Counted from the first letter of the stretch, positions 9,001 through 16,223 are shown. The stretch: 64,000 nt of DNA from Roseivirga thermotolerans (GCF_014653175.1 NZ_BNAG01000004.1:62001-126000), one strand, 5' to 3'. Translations and numbers: made by a program. The notes: generated by a model not told the origin, from the letters alone.

Positions 9001-11674
9001 CTGCTCCAATGTGGGAAGCAACACGGTTACACTCACCGTTACCGATACTAACGGCAACATGAGTACTGCCACGGCCACCGTTAGCGTGGTAGACGTAATT
9101 GCTCCAACAGTGTTTACTCAGAATCTAACAGTTTATCTAGATGAAAATGGAGAAGCCGGTATTACTCCAGAAGGAGTAGACAACGGAAGTTTCGACAACT
9201 GCTCATTTACCCTGAGCCTTGATAAGCTAAGCTTTGACTGTAGCAATGTAGGAGAAAACACTGTGAGCCTTACAGCCACCGATGCCTCCGGAAACACCAC
9301 CACCGCTCAAGCTATCATAACAGTAATAGATAACATTCTGCCTACCGTTGTTCCGCAACACATTGATGTGTTCCTCGATGAGCAGGGAGCAGCCTCTATT
9401 GTGGTGGCCGATGTTGATGGAGGTACCTTCGATAACTGTGGAATTGCCTCGCTTACTATCGATACGTCTGGTTTTGGTTGTGAAGACCTGGGGCAAAACA
9501 ATGTGACCCTCACTGCAACCGATGTAAATGGCAATGTCAATACCGGAATAGCTATTGTCACAGTGATTGACAACATAGCACCAACGGTAAATGCCAATGA
9601 TATAGCCCTGGAATTGGATGAAAACGGTCAGGCCAGCTTTACTGCCGAAGACGTACTCATCTATTCAGAAGATGATATCGAAAGACCTACCGAGTGTGAC
9701 GTAACCGATGCCACAGACCACGGTATGTTCCTTAAAAAGTATGTTCCGGGCAATGCCGGCAATGCACCAATTGTGGGTATTAATACCGATAATGTGCTCA
9801 ATGGACAGGCTTCGCACTCAAGCTCCTGGAACAAATGGAAGAAGAAGTGGAAAGGTAAAAACGGTAGTGATGATGACGATGACGACAAGGGCGATGATGA
9901 CGATGACAAAGGTGGAGATAGTGATGATGACGATGGAGGGAAACCAAAAGTAAAAGACGCTCGATTCACATTTACTTCGGCAGGAGTGCTTACCAGACAA
10001 CTCGATGGTACAGCCACTGTAACAGGAGTATTGCAAAACCTGAACGATGCTACCGACCAATGGGAAGTAACTCTAAACCTGAGCCAGGGATATAACTGGC
10101 AGGAGTGGAGAGCCATGGGCAAAACATTCAAAGGCGACTGGTGGACTGTGTGGGATAAGTACAAAGATTGGACCTACTTTGAACTTCTTTCTGGCCAGTT
10201 GGTAGGGCAAGGAAGAAATACCGGAGAGGTGATGCCTCTTGAAAATGGAAACGATAAATTCGGATTCCAGCTTGGAGATGGGGCCAACGACAAAGATGCT
10301 GATTATGGCATGTCGGGATGGATTAACTATACCAATCTCAAAGGCGAAAAGCAACGTGGTGATTTCAACTTCGATATAGCCAACTGTGGTCTGGTGCCGG
10401 TTCCTGACGGAACAGTATACACCAGCGACAATTGTAGCATTGCCTCAACGGCAGTAGATGTATCAGACTTTACCTGCCTGCAGTTGGGCACCAACACGGT
10501 CAACGTTTCTGTCACAGATCAAAGTGGTAACACTACCACAGTTCCAATAACAGTTACTATAAACGATTATATAGCTCCGGTGGCTGTGTCGCAAAACATA
10601 ACCGTTGGTTTAGGAGCCGATGGCACCGTGGTGGTAGATCCGGCCTTGCTCGATGGAGGCAGTACCGATAATACAGATTGTCCGCTTACCTTTAGTATAG
10701 ACAGAGACACCTTTAGCTGTGACGATGTGGGCAAAGGAACCTACTATTACGAAGCTACTGAAGGCGACAGTCATAAGAACAAAAAAGGTAAAGGCCATAA
10801 CTATGGCGATGATGATGACGACAATGATCCGGGCAACGGATATGCCTGGGGCCATAAGAAAGGCACAAAGAAGAAAGGACATAAGGTAACCCTTACTGTT
10901 ACTGATGCTGCCGGTAATTCTTCCAGTACCATGGCCTACATCACTATAGTAGATGATCTCGCGCCCGTGTTCTCTTCAGAGCCTGCCACAATTGTAGTGT
11001 ACAATGAGGAGTACAGAAAAGGACGGAAGGTATATACCAAAGAACACACAGAGTATCTGAAAGAAAAGGACGTGGAGCCTTTGGTGTCTGACAACTGTGG
11101 TGTATACAAAATCTACTTCGACAAGAAACGATTTGGTGTGGCCGATGCCGGAATGAATCAGGTGGCTGTAGCCGCCAAAGATAAGGCAGGCAATATAGGA
11201 TATGGCCAAATCAATGTAGAAGTGATTGATATTTCTAACCTGGGTAAGTACATAGAAATGTGCTACAAAGGCAGAAAGCTAGTGGTTAAGCGCAACAAGG
11301 TGCAAGACATGATAAGAAGAGGCGCTACTCTGGGAGCTTGTGACTCCGGAAATATAATGACAGCCAGTGAGTTTACGCTGGGTGAGCCGGCTCAAGAAGA
11401 GCTATTTGTGCCGGAACTCAAACTGGAAAGTTATCCTAACCCGACCAGAGGCGTTACAACGTTTAAAATTTCCAGCAACGTAAGTGGTTCGGCCCGTATG
11501 GCGCTGCTTTCTACTTCTGGCATAGAACTGGAAGAAGTATTCTCCGGTGAACTCGAAGCCAATACGGAGGTAGAAGTAGGCTACGATGCCGGGCAACTGC
11601 CAAGTGGAATGTATATAGTAAGACTGGTGACGGCCGGTCAGGTAAGAAATCTGAAGTTGATGGTTGAGAAGTAA
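3029..11674 (+). CDS. Giant T9SS-exported multidomain surface protein (TLDc, HYR-like modules, C-type lectin)
   Basis: This gene encodes 2,881 residues with a signal peptide (1-23, ending NGQ) and a type A T9SS C-terminal sorting domain (last ~85 residues: SYPNPTRG, LPSGMYIVRL), so the protein should cross the outer membrane and be anchored or released. In order: a TLDc-like domain (nt ~3150-3665), a first HYR-like module holding a beta-propeller-like insert (~3842-4500), a DUF5011-like module (~4595-4815), an unrecognised beta domain (~4830-5330), two thrombospondin type 3-like calcium segments (~5600-5670 and ~6175-6260), more modules, a C-type-lectin-like domain (~7390-7825), and an almost uninterrupted run of ~80-residue modules with the pattern FDCSNVG..TVTLTVTD. 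Asp-rich and Lys-rich inserts lie near 9835-9950 and 10760-10890. The likely role is calcium-dependent adhesion or matrix binding; the ligand is unknown. Confidence 0.9.
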   Translation: MKRIIQLNLILLMICSSALYVNGQTTFPILPGSVMSDSDDNAVLRGWLDDLGIAPSGTLLYRRSRDGANSTVFHNRVDGQGPTLVIFKLNNGTVFGGYSPESWSSSSGGYRHNQDAFLFNLTTNQRASTYYPQYSIYTSSSYGPTFGGGHDIFINSTMDGGYFNVHSYNSVDGSGYRSSTALKALTGINTSSTYYSFSSGLITEIEVYKVEFNSSGPIIQGQDIVVQLDENGQATISAEDIDNGTTDPDGPVTLSIDVNTFNCDNLGGNSSAINMESLGFVSRNVYSHGGGYNPHTNEFWYPGWSNSTVYRLNPSGNLLGTFNSGQTQMMQLWMDLNSEDYYTANWSYNTITRRSGTSTVWTYNMGRTASCVTTDADYVYAYGVWENVIRVLNKQTGQFIRNINLPGTIYTWGTMAVANGYIYIGGRANGWSDFPNNYQYLHQLDMDGNYITSIYTGRNPYSMAFDGEVMWIDQLSNNPVGIKIANGNAYEGGGGSNAVTLTATDPLGNYRTQTFSVTVEDNIAPTIQLNGASSVFIATGETFNDPGATASDNCSAEVEVSGSVDTNTPGSYTLSYKAIDGSGNESAVVTRTVEVGEPITITPWRISDESDDIVSGISQGFRGDPNAYQYANIPPTSDLSWQVAPLDGSGNILFGSGNSSKLGGYPCGTALDFTYFETFVDIPADIQVNELTVTFGQVDDGVRAYIFNSAYPNGTYRGELYGGTNFSQDYSDLAVPGELNRIVIVQFDDCAVGNNLRDANITINGSPVPVNNSAPPVAIAQDITVALGDDGTFNLQPSHVDNGSFSTLAGPVTLTLDQTYTFSCADNGTTTAVILTATDTNGEQASTTANVTINGGLDTDLDGIPNSCDLDDDNDGILDTVECSSSVFHWSNAPTWSSGHGPTVGRSARGTINGIGYTYTSNVNFRLTGNLFGHQKFPSELEIPNQTSIRNDYASQNTLTFDEPMTNPVLVFASIGGGPTVTIQFEDDFDILWIESNTTSYNAQARTVTGKEGNVVIRFNGTFNELNFDYLNDETYVNFAFGADFFSLCDFDLDGITNNLDLDSDGDGCADSVEGGLGLGLDAINADGTLSGSVDSNGVPLSANGGQGVGTSASASATCECELGIDQTAPNVVGKNISVTLTSSGTVSISPQDVLDSGSDNCNPVTYTLSQDTFGANDASNSPVTVQLTGTDPGGNATTVDVQVTVIDPVPVVITRNITVFLDASGQVTIAPEDVDNGSSSVVGLSGLSLDVSSFDCSNVGNNTVTLTATSTLGSQASGTANVFVADEIAPTITVQNATVQLDQNGFGSIQLSDILTSATDNCGIASQTATDLSFDCTEVGDNTVTVTVTDVNGRVTQRDVTVTVLDVLPIIAEEDNFTLDSCQPITFTVADLLGNDSDPYGETLKVDFVGQPSSGSIVDNGNGTFTYTPGQSTNHTATAEYIVKRDDGTVVFSGNGHFYEFVTAPGITWSDAKVAAEARTYNGQQGYLVTITSAAENDFAKSKLQGQGWIGANDSQVEGEWRWVTGPEAGTLFYRRSTGPVNGAYHNWAGGEPNDYRAGGFFVNGEDVAHFLSDGRWNDYPNNVGTAIAGYVVEYGGNAGDCDIQSAATGTITFELNDAVAPIALAQDLTVDLANGGALITPQQVNAGSSDACGIQSLSLDKEFFTCQDLGQNTVTLTVTDVNGNSTSTTAVVTVRDVTMPYLNVINRTFGLDENGEVNITPQTMYNSSNDDCGGPVVVTIDKSSFDCSNIGDNIITVTSTDESGNQNIQQAILTIVDAAEPEVVVRDYLLVELDENGNASITPADLDLGSNDNCGIDRLEISQSTFTCADVGTLVVTTRAYDVNGNMDVNRGQTLVEVRDVTNPIVQVNDITVQLNSQGVATITPQQIDNGSADACGIATLALDKTNFDCSNVGANTVTLTVTDVNGNASTATATVIVEDNIAPVVITQDVTVELDANGTASITTALIDNGSSDACGIATMTLDKTSFDCSNVGSNTVTLTVTDTNGNMSTATATVSVVDVIAPTVFTQNLTVYLDENGEAGITPEGVDNGSFDNCSFTLSLDKLSFDCSNVGENTVSLTATDASGNTTTAQAIITVIDNILPTVVPQHIDVFLDEQGAASIVVADVDGGTFDNCGIASLTIDTSGFGCEDLGQNNVTLTATDVNGNVNTGIAIVTVIDNIAPTVNANDIALELDENGQASFTAEDVLIYSEDDIERPTECDVTDATDHGMFLKKYVPGNAGNAPIVGINTDNVLNGQASHSSSWNKWKKKWKGKNGSDDDDDDKGDDDDDKGGDSDDDDGGKPKVKDARFTFTSAGVLTRQLDGTATVTGVLQNLNDATDQWEVTLNLSQGYNWQEWRAMGKTFKGDWWTVWDKYKDWTYFELLSGQLVGQGRNTGEVMPLENGNDKFGFQLGDGANDKDADYGMSGWINYTNLKGEKQRGDFNFDIANCGLVPVPDGTVYTSDNCSIASTAVDVSDFTCLQLGTNTVNVSVTDQSGNTTTVPITVTINDYIAPVAVSQNITVGLGADGTVVVDPALLDGGSTDNTDCPLTFSIDRDTFSCDDVGKGTYYYEATEGDSHKNKKGKGHNYGDDDDDNDPGNGYAWGHKKGTKKKGHKVTLTVTDAAGNSSSTMAYITIVDDLAPVFSSEPATIVVYNEEYRKGRKVYTKEHTEYLKEKDVEPLVSDNCGVYKIYFDKKRFGVADAGMNQVAVAAKDKAGNIGYGQINVEVIDISNLGKYIEMCYKGRKLVVKRNKVQDMIRRGATLGACDSGNIMTASEFTLGEPAQEELFVPELKLESYPNPTRGVTTFKISSNVSGSARMALLSTSGIELEEVFSGELEANTEVEVGYDAGQLPSGMYIVRLVTAGQVRNLKLMVEK
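8615..9571 (+). repeat. Tandem ~240-bp coding repeats (HYR-like modules) in the adhesin gene
   Basis: Four consecutive modules begin near 8615, 8855, 9095 and 9332, each 237-240 bp, and the first two are very alike at DNA level (shared blocks such as GATAATGGTTC and GATGCCTGTGGTATTGCTAC). Each encodes a sandwich-like module with two cysteines spaced about 21 residues apart (DxCG and FDCSN). DNA this similar in tandem can recombine, so module number may differ between strains, and short-read assemblies may collapse it. Confidence 0.8.
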
Positions 11675-11704
11675 CTGTCATACTACAGTGTTTAGGTGAA
11701 AAAG

Positions 11705-11742
11705 AGCCCCGATGGTAACATTGGGGCTACTTTATTTTAATC
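11705..11742 (+). terminator. Intrinsic terminator after the adhesin operon
   Basis: AGCCCCGAT (11705-11713) pairs with ATTGGGGCT (11720-11728), nine pairs with one G-T wobble around the loop GGTAAC, followed by a T-rich run. It starts 31 bp after the adhesin stop codon. Confidence 0.8.
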
Positions 11743-11801
11743 TTTAATCGATTGTTTATCAGGATATTGGTGGTTAATAATTACTACCTTTACAGAGCCG
11801 T

Positions 11802-12251
11802 ATGATTTCTTCAACCTTAACTTTAGTCTGTGCCTTGGCCGGACTTATTTTAGTGCGTTTTGCCCGAAAACCACTAACCAAAATGGTCACAGTAATGCTC
11901 GCCTTGTCTAGCATTATCTATCTCGATCCCATAATGGGTATAGGCCCTTTTGGTACCTATGTATTTGCTTTTTGCTCAGTGTTAGCTTCTGTGGAGTCGG
12001 CCAATTCGTTAAACCTGAAAAACTACCACAAAGCCTTTCTCATTGGTACAGCTGTTGTAATAGTACTCATTACGGTTTCCGAGGTGCTTGGCTTCGATGA
12101 GATGATTCCCAAATATATTTTCGGAATGCTCTACCTGTTAGGATTCGGTGTGCTCTTTCTTAAAAGTTTTAAGAAAATAAAATCGAGGTTGGGAATATTG
12201 GTGGTATGGTCAGCCGAGGCTATAAAATGGTGTGCCGAATTGTTAGCCTGA
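11802..12251 (+). CDS. Small integral membrane protein, unknown function
   Basis: A 149-residue protein that is mostly membrane-embedded. Hydrophobic segments are visible near residues 3-19, 28-45, 50-66, 82-99 and 109-125, so four or five helices are likely. The loops are short and the end is basic (KSFKKIKSRLG). I recognise no family motif. A possible -7 box TACCTTTA lies at 11785-11792, only ten bases before the ATG. The last nine bases overlap the end of the convergent SCO1-like gene, so the two transcripts are antisense at their 3' ends. Confidence 0.7.
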   Translation: MISSTLTLVCALAGLILVRFARKPLTKMVTVMLALSSIIYLDPIMGIGPFGTYVFAFCSVLASVESANSLNLKNYHKAFLIGTAVVIVLITVSEVLGFDEMIPKYIFGMLYLLGFGVLFLKSFKKIKSRLGILVVWSAEAIKWCAELLA

Positions 12252-12884
12252 AGTCAGGAGAATCTGTAAATCCTCCTTTAGTCGTTTCATCTCCAGGCTC
12301 AGCGTACCGTTATATACCCCTCGAATTCTTCCGCTACCATCTACCAGAATGAAGTTTTCGGTATGCAAAAATTCATTTGAGTTTTTGTTCAGCCCCATTT
12401 CTTTTTCAGCAAAGAAAGATTTTCGAGCCAGAGTATAAATGGCGTCTGTGTCTCCGGTGAGTAAATGCCATTGCTTGTCATCAATTGCACGAGCTTCAGC
12501 GTAGTCTCGTAGCACCGTCACCGAATCGGCCCAGGGCATTACGCTAAAAGAAACCAGTTGCACTTCGCTGGCTTCAAAGCTATTTTGAATTTCTGCCAGG
12601 TTGCTGGTCATTTTAGGACAAATGCTTGGACACAAGGTAAAGAAGAAGTCAGCCACATAAGGAGTTCCTTTCAATTGTTCGCTTCCAAACAGAACCCCAT
12701 TCTGATCGATAAACTGAAACGGGGCAATAGTATGGATTTGACCAAAGGCTCCGTCATTGCTAGAAATCCATTCAGGGCTAAAGCTGGCCGAATTAAAAAA
12801 CGGCAAGCCCTCAGTTTTTTTTGGGCTATGGCAGGCAGTGAGACCTACACTAATAATCAATGGCAGTAAAACCTTCAATTTCAT
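12243..12884 (-). CDS. SCO1/SenC/PrrC-family copper-binding lipoprotein
   Basis: SCO proteins have a thioredoxin fold and deliver copper to, or reduce, the CuA centre of cytochrome c oxidase in the periplasm. This 213-residue protein begins with a lipoprotein signal (LTAC, lipid on C18). The copper ligands are present: C85 and C89 in LCPSICPKM and H174 in EFLHTENF. The block LVSFSV of the family is present, but the usual following DPxxDTP reads MPWADS, a mild divergence. It is the last gene of an operon with the YHYH and MORN proteins; its first 35 bases overlap the end of the MORN gene, which suggests translational coupling. No cytochrome oxidase gene lies in the window, so its client may be another copper protein. 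Confidence 0.92.
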   Translation of the reverse strand: MKLKVLLPLIISVGLTACHSPKKTEGLPFFNSASFSPEWISSNDGAFGQIHTIAPFQFIDQNGVLFGSEQLKGTPYVADFFFTLCPSICPKMTSNLAEIQNSFEASEVQLVSFSVMPWADSVTVLRDYAEARAIDDKQWHLLTGDTDAIYTLARKSFFAEKEMGLNKNSNEFLHTENFILVDGSGRIRGVYNGTLSLEMKRLKEDLQILLTSG

Positions 12885-13428
12885 TGCTTACAGATTTACA
12901 GTTCTTTAGTCCTATTAGGCCATATCTGCGGCCGTTTTTTACCACATAGTTGGCGCGAATGCTTCCGTCTTCATTCCACATTTTTTGTGGGCCATCCTCT
13001 TTGCCTTTTTGGTAAGTCATAGCCCTTAACAAAGTGCCTGACTCAGACCATTCTTTGCTAATGCCTTCCGCTATACCATCTCTAAAGGAGTACATGAACT
13101 TTTGCTGACCATTGGGCCACCAGCCCAAGTGCAGGCCACTTTTCCGATTTTGCATGTAATAGCGTTTATAAGCCAACTGCCCGCTTTCATAATAGCCCCT
13201 TTGTCTGCCCTGGCGCTTGCCATTTGCGTAGTGCCGAACAGCCTTTATTTCGCCTCTTGGGTAATACTCTATGGCCCTGCCTGTGTAAGGTTTATCCTTA
13301 TGGTAAAAAAGGCCCCCCTGCCTTTTCAGCTCATTGGCATCAATGGTGTGGTGAGGTATTCTTGCTGCAGTCACTATAACCACCAGGACAAGAATAAACA
13401 AGATGCTATAAGGACTCAGTCGTTTCAT
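12850..13428 (-). CDS. MORN-repeat (YwqK-type) membrane-anchored protein
   Basis: A 192-residue protein with an N-terminal membrane anchor or signal (residues 7-22) and about five repeats of the MORN_2/YwqK type, each about 22 residues with the pattern G..YY.NG and GYYESGQL or GWWPNGQQ. Such proteins are often named 'toxin-antitoxin system YwqK family antitoxin', but nothing here supports a toxin-antitoxin role. The gene starts on the base after the stop codon of the YHYH gene, and its 3' end overlaps the SCO1-like gene by 35 bases, so the three are translated as one tight unit. The MORN repeats probably serve as an extracytoplasmic binding scaffold. Confidence 0.85.
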   Translation of the reverse strand: MKRLSPYSILFILVLVVIVTAARIPHHTIDANELKRQGGLFYHKDKPYTGRAIEYYPRGEIKAVRHYANGKRQGRQRGYYESGQLAYKRYYMQNRKSGLHLGWWPNGQQKFMYSFRDGIAEGISKEWSESGTLLRAMTYQKGKEDGPQKMWNEDGSIRANYVVKNGRRYGLIGLKNCKSVSNEIEGFTAIDY

Positions 13429-14169
13429 TTAGTTGGTCACCGTTCCTGCAACACCATAAAAACCACTGCCATTAATATAAGGGTCGGCATCGGTGATGTG
13501 ATAATGATAAATACCCTCCGGATAGTCAGTTGTAGCATGGCTATGCCCATGAAATTCGTCCAATTGCCCATTATTCACCCGACTACCGTTTTCTACCGGG
13601 CCATACACCGGATACCCGTCCAGTAACCAACCCAGAAGAGCATCAGACCCATTGTTTGTGGTTAGGTAAAGAGGTTCTTGGTGGTAATGGTAGTTGCCCG
13701 AGTTGGCCGGGTGTCCCAGATACTGATCAAAAGAATCGATTTCATTGGTTAAAGGCTGATTATTGGGGCCTGCATACTGATTGAAAAAAACAACCCCATT
13801 CAGGCTAATGCCTATAGCACCCAAAGGCGTGGCTTCGTTTTGGGTGGCGGGAGTAGGGTTGAGAGGAATTCGCAGGGTAATGTTTTGCTCGGCTATGGTA
13901 TTAGGGTTTCTATGGAAATTGCTGTTGCTGCCATTGTATGCTTCGTATCGCGAGTCTGTCTGACTAAAGTATGGGCTGGGGTGGTTGGGGATGTCGTCTG
14001 TTTCAATGACTAAAAATTCTCCTTCAACATAAAGCGTTACGTTATCTGTAAAGCGTTGATAAACAGCCGGTACATCCGTAACCTCATCTTGAGGCGCATT
14101 ACCATCGCCAGAGTCGGAGCAAGACAGTGCAAGTAGAAGAGTTGAAAAAAGTAGTGTCTTTTGTTTCAT
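13429..14169 (-). CDS. YHYH-domain lipoprotein
   Basis: A 246-residue secreted protein with a lipoprotein signal (LLLALSCSDS, lipid on the Cys). The family takes its name from the tetrapeptide YHYH, found twice here, in GNYHYHQEP and in EGIYHYHITD. Further histidines (HPANSG, HGHSHATTDYPEG) sit between them, and the core GYPVYGPVENG is typical. The function of YHYH proteins is not established; the clustered His and Tyr residues could bind a metal. It is the first gene of an operon with a MORN protein and an SCO1-like copper protein, so a copper-related role is a reasonable inference. The stop codon directly abuts the next start. Confidence 0.88.
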   Translation of the reverse strand: MKQKTLLFSTLLLALSCSDSGDGNAPQDEVTDVPAVYQRFTDNVTLYVEGEFLVIETDDIPNHPSPYFSQTDSRYEAYNGSNSNFHRNPNTIAEQNITLRIPLNPTPATQNEATPLGAIGISLNGVVFFNQYAGPNNQPLTNEIDSFDQYLGHPANSGNYHYHQEPLYLTTNNGSDALLGWLLDGYPVYGPVENGSRVNNGQLDEFHGHSHATTDYPEGIYHYHITDADPYINGSGFYGVAGTVTN

Positions 14170-14286
14170 GGTTAATTATGGTTTTGCTTCTTAGATGCCA
14201 GCCCGGTAGATAACTTGCGGATGAACCTTAAATTTCTGTCACTTTTTAAAAACTGAGGGTGAACCTGTTGGTTCAGGGGAGATAGC

Positions 14287-14315
14287 TTGTGCTTCAGATA
14301 CTCCTCTTAACTTTG
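14287..14315 (+). promoter_or_regulatory. Bacteroidota-type promoter of the Dabb gene
   Basis: A -33 TTG (14287-14289) is followed after 18 bp by a perfect -7 box TAACTTTG (14308-14315), matching the primary sigma consensus TTG-N19-TAnnTTTG within one base of spacing. The start codon is 21 bp downstream. Confidence 0.6.
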
Positions 14316-14336
14316 AAATTAACTCTGCGCTAAACC

Positions 14337-14714
14337 ATGAAGAGAATCGCTATACTGCTAATGAGTTTGTTACTTATGAACTCTTGTAATCGACCATTAC
14401 CCGAAATGAAAGGTGAACTCCGGCACGTGGTGACTTTTAAGTTTATTCCTGAAGCCACAAAAGATCAGATAAACCGTCTTATTGAAGATTTTGCCGGCCT
14501 GCAACAGCAAATAGACTTAGTTAAATCTTTTGAGTGGGGGCTCAACGTGAGTCCTGAAGGGTACGATAAAGGTATGACCCATGTTTTTTTGCTCACCCTT
14601 AAAAACGAAAAGGACAGAGATTTGTACCTTATTCACCCGGCTCATGTAGCCTTTGGACGTAAACATGGGCAACTTATTGAAGATTCTGTAGTAGTAGATT
14701 ACAAGGCCGAATAA
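14337..14714 (+). CDS. Dabb-family (stress-responsive alpha/beta barrel) lipoprotein
   Basis: A 125-residue protein with a lipoprotein signal (LLLMNSCNR) followed by a single Dabb domain (about 28-123): LRHVVTFKFIPEAT, then FEWGLNVSPEG and the closing HPAHVAFGRKHGQLI. Dabb domains form dimeric ferredoxin-like barrels; members range from plant stress proteins to small cyclases, so the family name does not give the reaction. Export as a lipoprotein is a common variant in Bacteroidota. It stands alone behind its own promoter, 49 bp before the AIM24-family gene, with which it may be co-transcribed. Confidence 0.88.
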   Translation: MKRIAILLMSLLLMNSCNRPLPEMKGELRHVVTFKFIPEATKDQINRLIEDFAGLQQQIDLVKSFEWGLNVSPEGYDKGMTHVFLLTLKNEKDRDLYLIHPAHVAFGRKHGQLIEDSVVVDYKAE

Positions 14715-14763
14715 GCCCAAGCAATATTGAAACGATATTACAATTAATCACTTAACTAACATT

Positions 14764-15474
14764 ATGGCACACGAAATAGACTATGAATTAATAGGAGATG
14801 ATATGCAATTGGTGGAGGTAACGCTCGACCCACAGGAAACAGTAAGAGCTGAAGCCGGAACAATGATGTATATGGACCAAGGCATCCAAATGGAAACCGG
14901 TACAGGAGGCGGACTTATGAAAGGACTTAAGCGGATGTTTACCGGAGAGAGCTTCTTCATTACCTCTTTTACCAACATAGGTGCCGGTCGGCAAAAAGTA
15001 GGTTTTGCCTCACCTTACCCCGGAAAAATTGTCCCTATAGATTTACTTAAAATGGGAGGGGAGTTTCTCTGTCAGAAAGATGCCTTCTTATGTGCGGCCT
15101 ATGGGGTTGAAATAGAAGTTGCCTTTACCAAGCGTCTTGGAGCCGGACTTTTTGGAGGCGAAGGATTTATTCTCCAGCGACTTACGGGTGACGGACTGGC
15201 TTTTATTCATGCAGGAGGAACCATTATTGAAAGAGACTTGCAGCCCGGAGAAACACTGCGTGTAGACACCGGTTGTGTAGTGGCTTTTAGCCGCACCGTT
15301 AATTACGATATTCAGTTTGTAGGCGGGTTTAAAAATGCTCTTTTTGGAGGAGAAGGACTGTTTTTGGTCAACCTGCAGGGACCCGGTAAGGTGTATTTGC
15401 AAAGCCTTCCATTCAGTAAGTTGGTCGATCGGATTCATCATGCCTTACCTCCGGCCAGAAGGGGCAACGACTAG
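14764..15474 (+). CDS. AIM24/TIGR00266-family protein
   Basis: A 236-residue cytoplasmic protein of the family that includes yeast mitochondrial AIM24. It is built of repeated beta strands rich in glycine: MMYMDQGIQMETG, GGGLMKGLKRMFTGESFF, GAGLFGGEGFILQRLTG and ALFGGEGLFLVNLQGPG are hallmark blocks, and the length fits the family (about 220-260). The fold is a trimeric tryptophan-RNA-binding-attenuator-like barrel, but the bacterial function is not known. No signal peptide is seen. The stop codon lies directly in front of the 183-bp repeat array. Confidence 0.9.
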   Translation: MAHEIDYELIGDDMQLVEVTLDPQETVRAEAGTMMYMDQGIQMETGTGGGLMKGLKRMFTGESFFITSFTNIGAGRQKVGFASPYPGKIVPIDLLKMGGEFLCQKDAFLCAAYGVEIEVAFTKRLGAGLFGGEGFILQRLTGDGLAFIHAGGTIIERDLQPGETLRVDTGCVVAFSRTVNYDIQFVGGFKNALFGGEGLFLVNLQGPGKVYLQSLPFSKLVDRIHHALPPARRGND

Positions 15475-16157
15475 AGGAGTTTATGTTGAAAGCGCGAAGC
15501 ATGAAGCTAGCAGCGTGAAGCCGGGTTTCCGTATTCCAACATCTGACTTCGAGTATCTGTAATTTCCAGCCTTCTCCTTTTCCATGCTGAGCGCAGCCGA
15601 AGCATCTGCCCAATGTTTAAGCTAAGGCAGATTCCTCCCTAAAGTCGGGAAGGGAAAAGAGCTGAGAGTTAAAGGCGGGAAGCAGGAAGCTAGTGGCGTG
15701 AAGCCGTGTTTCCATATTTTACCATCTGGCTTTGTGCATCGGTAATCTCTAGCCTTCTCCTTTTCTATGCTGAGCGGAGTCGAAGCATCTGCCCAATGTT
15801 TAAGCTTAGGCAGATCCCACCTAAAGTCGGGAAGGGAAAAGGGCTGGGAGTTGAAAGCGAGAAGTCTGAAGCTAGTAGCGTGAAGCCGGGTTTCCGTATT
15901 CCAACGTCTGACTTCGAGTATCTATGACCTCGGCCTTCTCCTTTTCCATGCTGAGCGCAGCCGAAGCATCTATCTAATGAGATTCACTTCTCCAGATCCC
16001 TCCCTAAAGTCGGGAAGGGAAAAGGGCTGGGGGTTAAAGGCGGGAAGCATGAAGCTAGTGGCATGAAGCCGAGTTTCGGTATTCCAACACCTGACTTCGG
16101 GTATCTGTAATCTCCAGCCTTCTCCTTTTCTATGCTGAAGGCAGCCGAAGCATCTGT
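15475..16157 (+). repeat. Four-copy tandem array of a ~183-bp intergenic repeat
   Basis: The stretch between the AIM24-family and helical lipoprotein genes is filled by four imperfect copies of one unit. The marker GAAGCTAG recurs at 15503, 15686, 15868 and 16051 (spacing 183, 182, 183), and AAAGTCGGGAAGGGA recurs at 15641, 15823 and 16006. Each unit has a block ending GCTGAGCGCAGCCGAAGC, an inverted pair ATCTGCC...GGCAGAT, and a short palindrome-like TCCCTAAAGTCGGGA. Apparent small reading frames here repeat from unit to unit and are not genes. The same unit appears twice, inverted, at 21.05-21.46 kb. Confidence 0.88.
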
Positions 16158-16215
16158 TATGGTTTTTAATTTTCTGTATTTCAATTAGTTATAAAAGGTT
16201 TCGCTTTTTTAAAAA

Positions 16216-16223
16216 TATTTTTG
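16216..16223 (+). promoter_or_regulatory. Possible -7 promoter box upstream of the helical lipoprotein gene
   Basis: TATTTTTG matches TAnnTTTG. No TTG is seen at the proper -33 distance, and the leader would be about 95 bases, so this is a weak call. Confidence 0.3.

Noticed and set aside
9661-10164. Open frame antisense to the Asp-rich adhesin region, serine-rich
   Set aside because: The serine runs come from reading the complement of GAT/GAC codons; it overlaps a clearly coding strand.
15335-16184. Several small frames across the 183-bp repeats, sharing the same C-terminal string
   Set aside because: They recur because the repeat unit recurs, differ in length and start outside the units; no signal peptide or conserved start.
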